This document shows positions 60,589 through 64,000 of a stretch of 64,000 bases of DNA, piece after piece. How positions within the stretch are numbered: the first letter of the stretch is position 1; each line of letters begins with the position of its first letter. Below the pieces are notes generated by a model. It had not been told where the DNA came from and did no database searches. It was given only the letters and a program-made list of their open reading frames with translations. A program made the translations under genes and the position numbers. The stretch comes from Melieria omissa (taxonomy: Eukaryota > Arthropoda > Insecta > Diptera > Ulidiidae): assembly GCA_963971225.1 (NCBI GenBank), contig OZ020267.1, forward strand, positions 67,944,438 through 68,008,437, written 5' to 3'.

Positions 60589-63500
60589 ACGCTGTACGGA
60601 ACATTTCGCATGTCATCTGTGTGTGTGTGTGTGTGACGGCAAATGTCACCACAGCCGGCGTGATTAAGTTTTTCCCAATTCTAGTCACATTAGTTGAATT
60701 AGTTGATTAGTTGAAAATGCGCTCAGAGCACTCAGAAATTGGAAATTTTCTCACAAATCATATTTTATGGCCTTAAGTACACCTTCGAGCATTTCCAGCA
60801 AACCATCGACAAATTAATGAAAGCTCATCAGTGACTTGAAAGTTTGAATTATGGCAACGATTAGACGCATTAGCGGCCAATCGTAAATTTCGAAAGCAAC
60901 AAGTGGATAACGAATGAAATCAGTGGACAAGTGAAGAATTTCAAGTATTCGAAAAAAGCCAGCAGCCAGTCAAATTCGGTTTCAAAGTCGAACCGAATCA
61001 AATCATTTGGATACGAGCTGAATGCACAAAAGATTCCAGCTCGATTTGTAATTTGCTTCTACATGTCTACAATAAAAATCGTGATTTACGCAGCGCGCGC
61101 TCGATTCAGAAAGCGCAGCACAGCCCCAAATGCACCGTAGCCATGCATTTGTTGTTTTATCATTATCATTATTGTTATTATGATTCGATTTATGATTTGC
61201 TTCTCTCTTGCGTTGTGTGTGTGTTAGATTTTTGTGTTGGCCACTGTGGCAGCAGCGACTTCAAATGAAAAGCAATCCCTTGCCGATGTTTTAGTTTGTT
61301 TAGCCCGCCCCAGCGTTGTACGGCTTATACACATATTTTTCTTTCGGCTTTGTTGTTGGTTGTCTTTGTTTTATGTTGCATTGATCAGCAAACAATTGAT
61401 TGCAATGAAAGTACACACTCTTAGCTTTTGTTTAGTTTTTAATTATTTCTGTATGTTTCTGCACCGATTTACGACATGAGAACGCAATCGAAAGAGCCGC
61501 CGATAATGAGCGGTGAATGTGCTGGGTTGACGTGTTGGCCCTGCGCCCGGCACTCACACTTTTCTGCGCACCCTACACGTGTGCAAAGCGATTGGTCGGC
61601 GACCTGGTGCGGCGAGAAATCAGCTGAGTGGAAAATCGTTGCAACAGCGCTCATGATGATTGCTGGTAATCGGCAAATTTCCGAACATGTTTCGCACGAT
61701 CACAGCCATTAAGTCATCTGCCGAGCCACGTTTTGGCGCTGTCAACAGTTAAACGTTATAGTTCATAATTTAACGTGTAAGCAAACACGATGTTACAGTA
61801 ATTTTGTGTGGTTGGAAAATTTGAAATAATTTTTGAAAATTATTCGAAATGCTGCAAGCAATTTGCCTGCAAGATGCCATTTGATGGCATACAACTTGTA
61901 TTTGTACATTTACTTGGATCTCCAATCACAGTTGAATTGCCTCGAACGTTTGCGAAATGATTTTTAATTTCCCGAAACTTCCGGCTTTAGGTAGGAAAAT
62001 AAGTTTAGATACGAAAACTGTGGCAACTGATTGCCGCTCGCGTACCTACCACGAGGCAAATGCATTATCACCAGCCACACATCACCCACCGCACAAATCG
62101 ACAACAGCCAGTCATGCAGGCAGACAAACAGGCAAACATGCAGACAGACACAGACATTGAGTGGTGGTCGTGTCGAGCGAGCCCATGCGTAGCTTCAGCG
62201 AAAGATCAAAAGGAATATGGGCGCTGATAATGGAGATTTGTGTAACTGCACCGCACACCGGCGCTATGATAAATGTGTGAGTGTGTGTGAGTGTGGAAAT
62301 TATGAAATTCCAACCAACAATTTGTAATGTTTGGTCAATAATGCAGAAAACAAAGAGTTAAGAAAAACGAGGCACAACGCAACGCATTAATCATTGGCAA
62401 ATGTAAAATATTGTAAATACGATACGATGGCCAAATAGCACCAATGTATTTTAAATCTTATCATTATCTAAAAATTATGTACAATGAAATTATTGTTCAG
62501 AGTCAGAAAACAAATATTTACAAAATCCAAATCAGTCAGTTGCGGGGACTTTTGTATATCGTTGTCAGTGTGAATTATGATATTTTGGTGTGTTTAAAAA
62601 TGCAGCACTTTCCTGGCATATGAAGTACTACATATGTAACAAAATTTGCTACCAGAATCACTTTTTAAAACTGTTTAATTGCCCATCAATGAGATGTAAA
62701 GCAGGAAAAGCGTTGACCGCTCATTCGACTATTATCCAATGCCATTAGATTATCTTATCATTAAAAGCAAACACATTGCTTCCTTCCTTTTCAGCTTTGA
62801 CAGCGAATCTAACTCGAAAATTGAAAATTAAATACCAGCCCACCATTCGACAGACCCCATCATTCCCCCTCCGCCTCCTCTCGTTTGGCGTTTTACAATT
62901 CCCACATGTGGTGCGGTCAGTTGAGGCGGCGCTTAAATATTTGCAGTCATAAAAAAGCGTGTGATTTTTACGCAAATTGATGCATTGTGCACAACAACAA
63001 CAACAACAATAGTATTGCCACAAAACTGGTATCTATGCAGCTGGTAAACAAATAGTAACAACAACAACAGCAACCACTAGCTGCGGTAATATTTGTAGCC
63101 AACAAGATCGACCGCTCGGTCGATAATGGCTCAGGCTGGTGCGTAGTCTTTTGCCATTCCATTAGTGGTGTTATGTGAAGTGTTGTTGCTGTGGCCAACT
63201 AATGCCAGCGTGACCATTATTGTTGCGGTTTTTTTTTCCTAACTTTGTCGTCAGGCCGTTCAATTTTTACCGCCCAATCAAATATAGAAAAGAAAGAAAA
63301 AATGTACAATTTCCGAGTTGGCAATGCGACAACGCACCGCCAAGTAAAATTAAAAAAAAGCAACTTAAGTTTGTAAAAAAAAAAGAAAAACTAATCATGA
63401 AAGAGGCGCTGAGGGGGGAACTACAGTAATTATGGCGGTGTTTGTTGTAACAAGTAATTAGTTTTTCACGGCCCCGGCCACCAGCGCCACCAGCAACAAC

Positions 63501-64000
63501 AGCCTCCGCTGTCAATAGTTTTCTGCTTCTTTCTAAATGACATTGAAGCGCCTGCAACTTTTTATATCCATAGCTGGAAAAAGCGGCCGCCTGCCTGCGC
63601 CGGCATGGTGCGGCTCGCTATGGTTTCTTGCCAATCTTTGGCTCGGTGCATTGGACAGTTGCTTTTTATATGCAATTATGGTGTGTTTTTTATGAACTTG
63701 CAGCATTTATCCGCTGATATCTCAATTATTGATTGAAAATTAGTTTCATTGGCAATTTGCAAGATTTTTGCTATGGATAGCAGCGGGAGGTGGAAAAAAC
63801 GAAATTGTGCTGCAGCAGTGGTGTTCGATAATTTGCGACAGGGGTTATGCAAAGTCAAGGTAAACAAATATGAAAAACTAAAAAATCATTTAGATGGCTT
63901 TGGCAATTTTATACACAATTACGGACTCTTCTTCCAACATGGACTGGAAGCACTGTGGGATATAAAACTTGAGTTAAATAAAAGATTTTTTAATCCTACG
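60589..64000. other. Non-coding stretch to the window end
   Basis: It starts with a GT run (60618-60635) right after ratcheting point 2 and includes CAA/ACA runs near 62990-63070. Open frames of up to 96 codons are overlapping and unrecognised. No exon or transposon end seen. Confidence 0.45.
60618..60635 (+). repeat. (TG)n microsatellite
   Basis: About nine TG units, 37 bases downstream of ratcheting point 2. Confidence 0.92.

Overview
The window looks like a piece of a large insect genome, most probably a true fly and plausibly a tephritid fruit fly. The reasons are the AT-rich non-coding DNA, the dense CAA/TTG and CA/GT microsatellites, the insect-type transposons (Helitron, Tc1, mariner, piggyBac-, hAT- and Harbinger-like MITEs, R1-like LINEs) and splice-site architecture known from long Drosophila introns. 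The species assignment is inference. I recognise no host protein-coding exon, rRNA or functional tRNA. Every protein-like sequence I can name belongs to a mobile element.

The host signal I find most informative is a pair of plus-strand sites where a polypyrimidine tract and CAG are followed immediately by GTAAGT (junctions 16504/16505 and 60581/60582). This is the zero-length-exon layout of Drosophila recursive splicing (ratcheting points). It suggests that most or all of the window is inside one very large intron of a plus-strand gene whose exons lie outside the window.

Layout: 1-2582 is the 3' part of a Helitron filled with ~267-bp tandem monomers arranged in a 1069-bp four-monomer higher-order repeat. 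4931-5427 is a terminal-inverted-repeat element. 8034-8349 is a tRNA-derived SINE. 10581-14701 is a three-level nest: a TTAA-flanked piggyBac-like MITE holds a TA-flanked mariner-like element, which holds a 5'-truncated LINE with an intact reverse transcriptase-RNase H frame. 14706-25879 is non-coding and carries ratcheting point 1. 25880-26619 is a second SINE, split by a ~424-bp insertion. 27022-27247 is a three-unit 79-bp repeat. 28559-30192 is a Tc1 transposon complete in outline but with a frameshifted transposase. 36268-36669 is a pogo/Tigger-like MITE, followed at 36703-38471 by a truncated R1-like LINE with a 15-bp target duplication. 39104-40987 is a second Helitron, complete at both ends. 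43260-44990 is a degenerate tandem array invaded by two piggyBac-like MITEs. 47420-47582 is a 163-bp hAT-like MITE with a perfect 8-bp duplication. 51439-52220 is an inverted-repeat element rich in GCGTTTC motifs. 55908-56350 is a Harbinger-like MITE beside a third SINE (56365-56612). Ratcheting point 2 is at 60581.

The elements do not work together. They record successive insertions into what appears to be a tolerant intron. Target-site duplications allow several to be bounded to the base and ordered in time.
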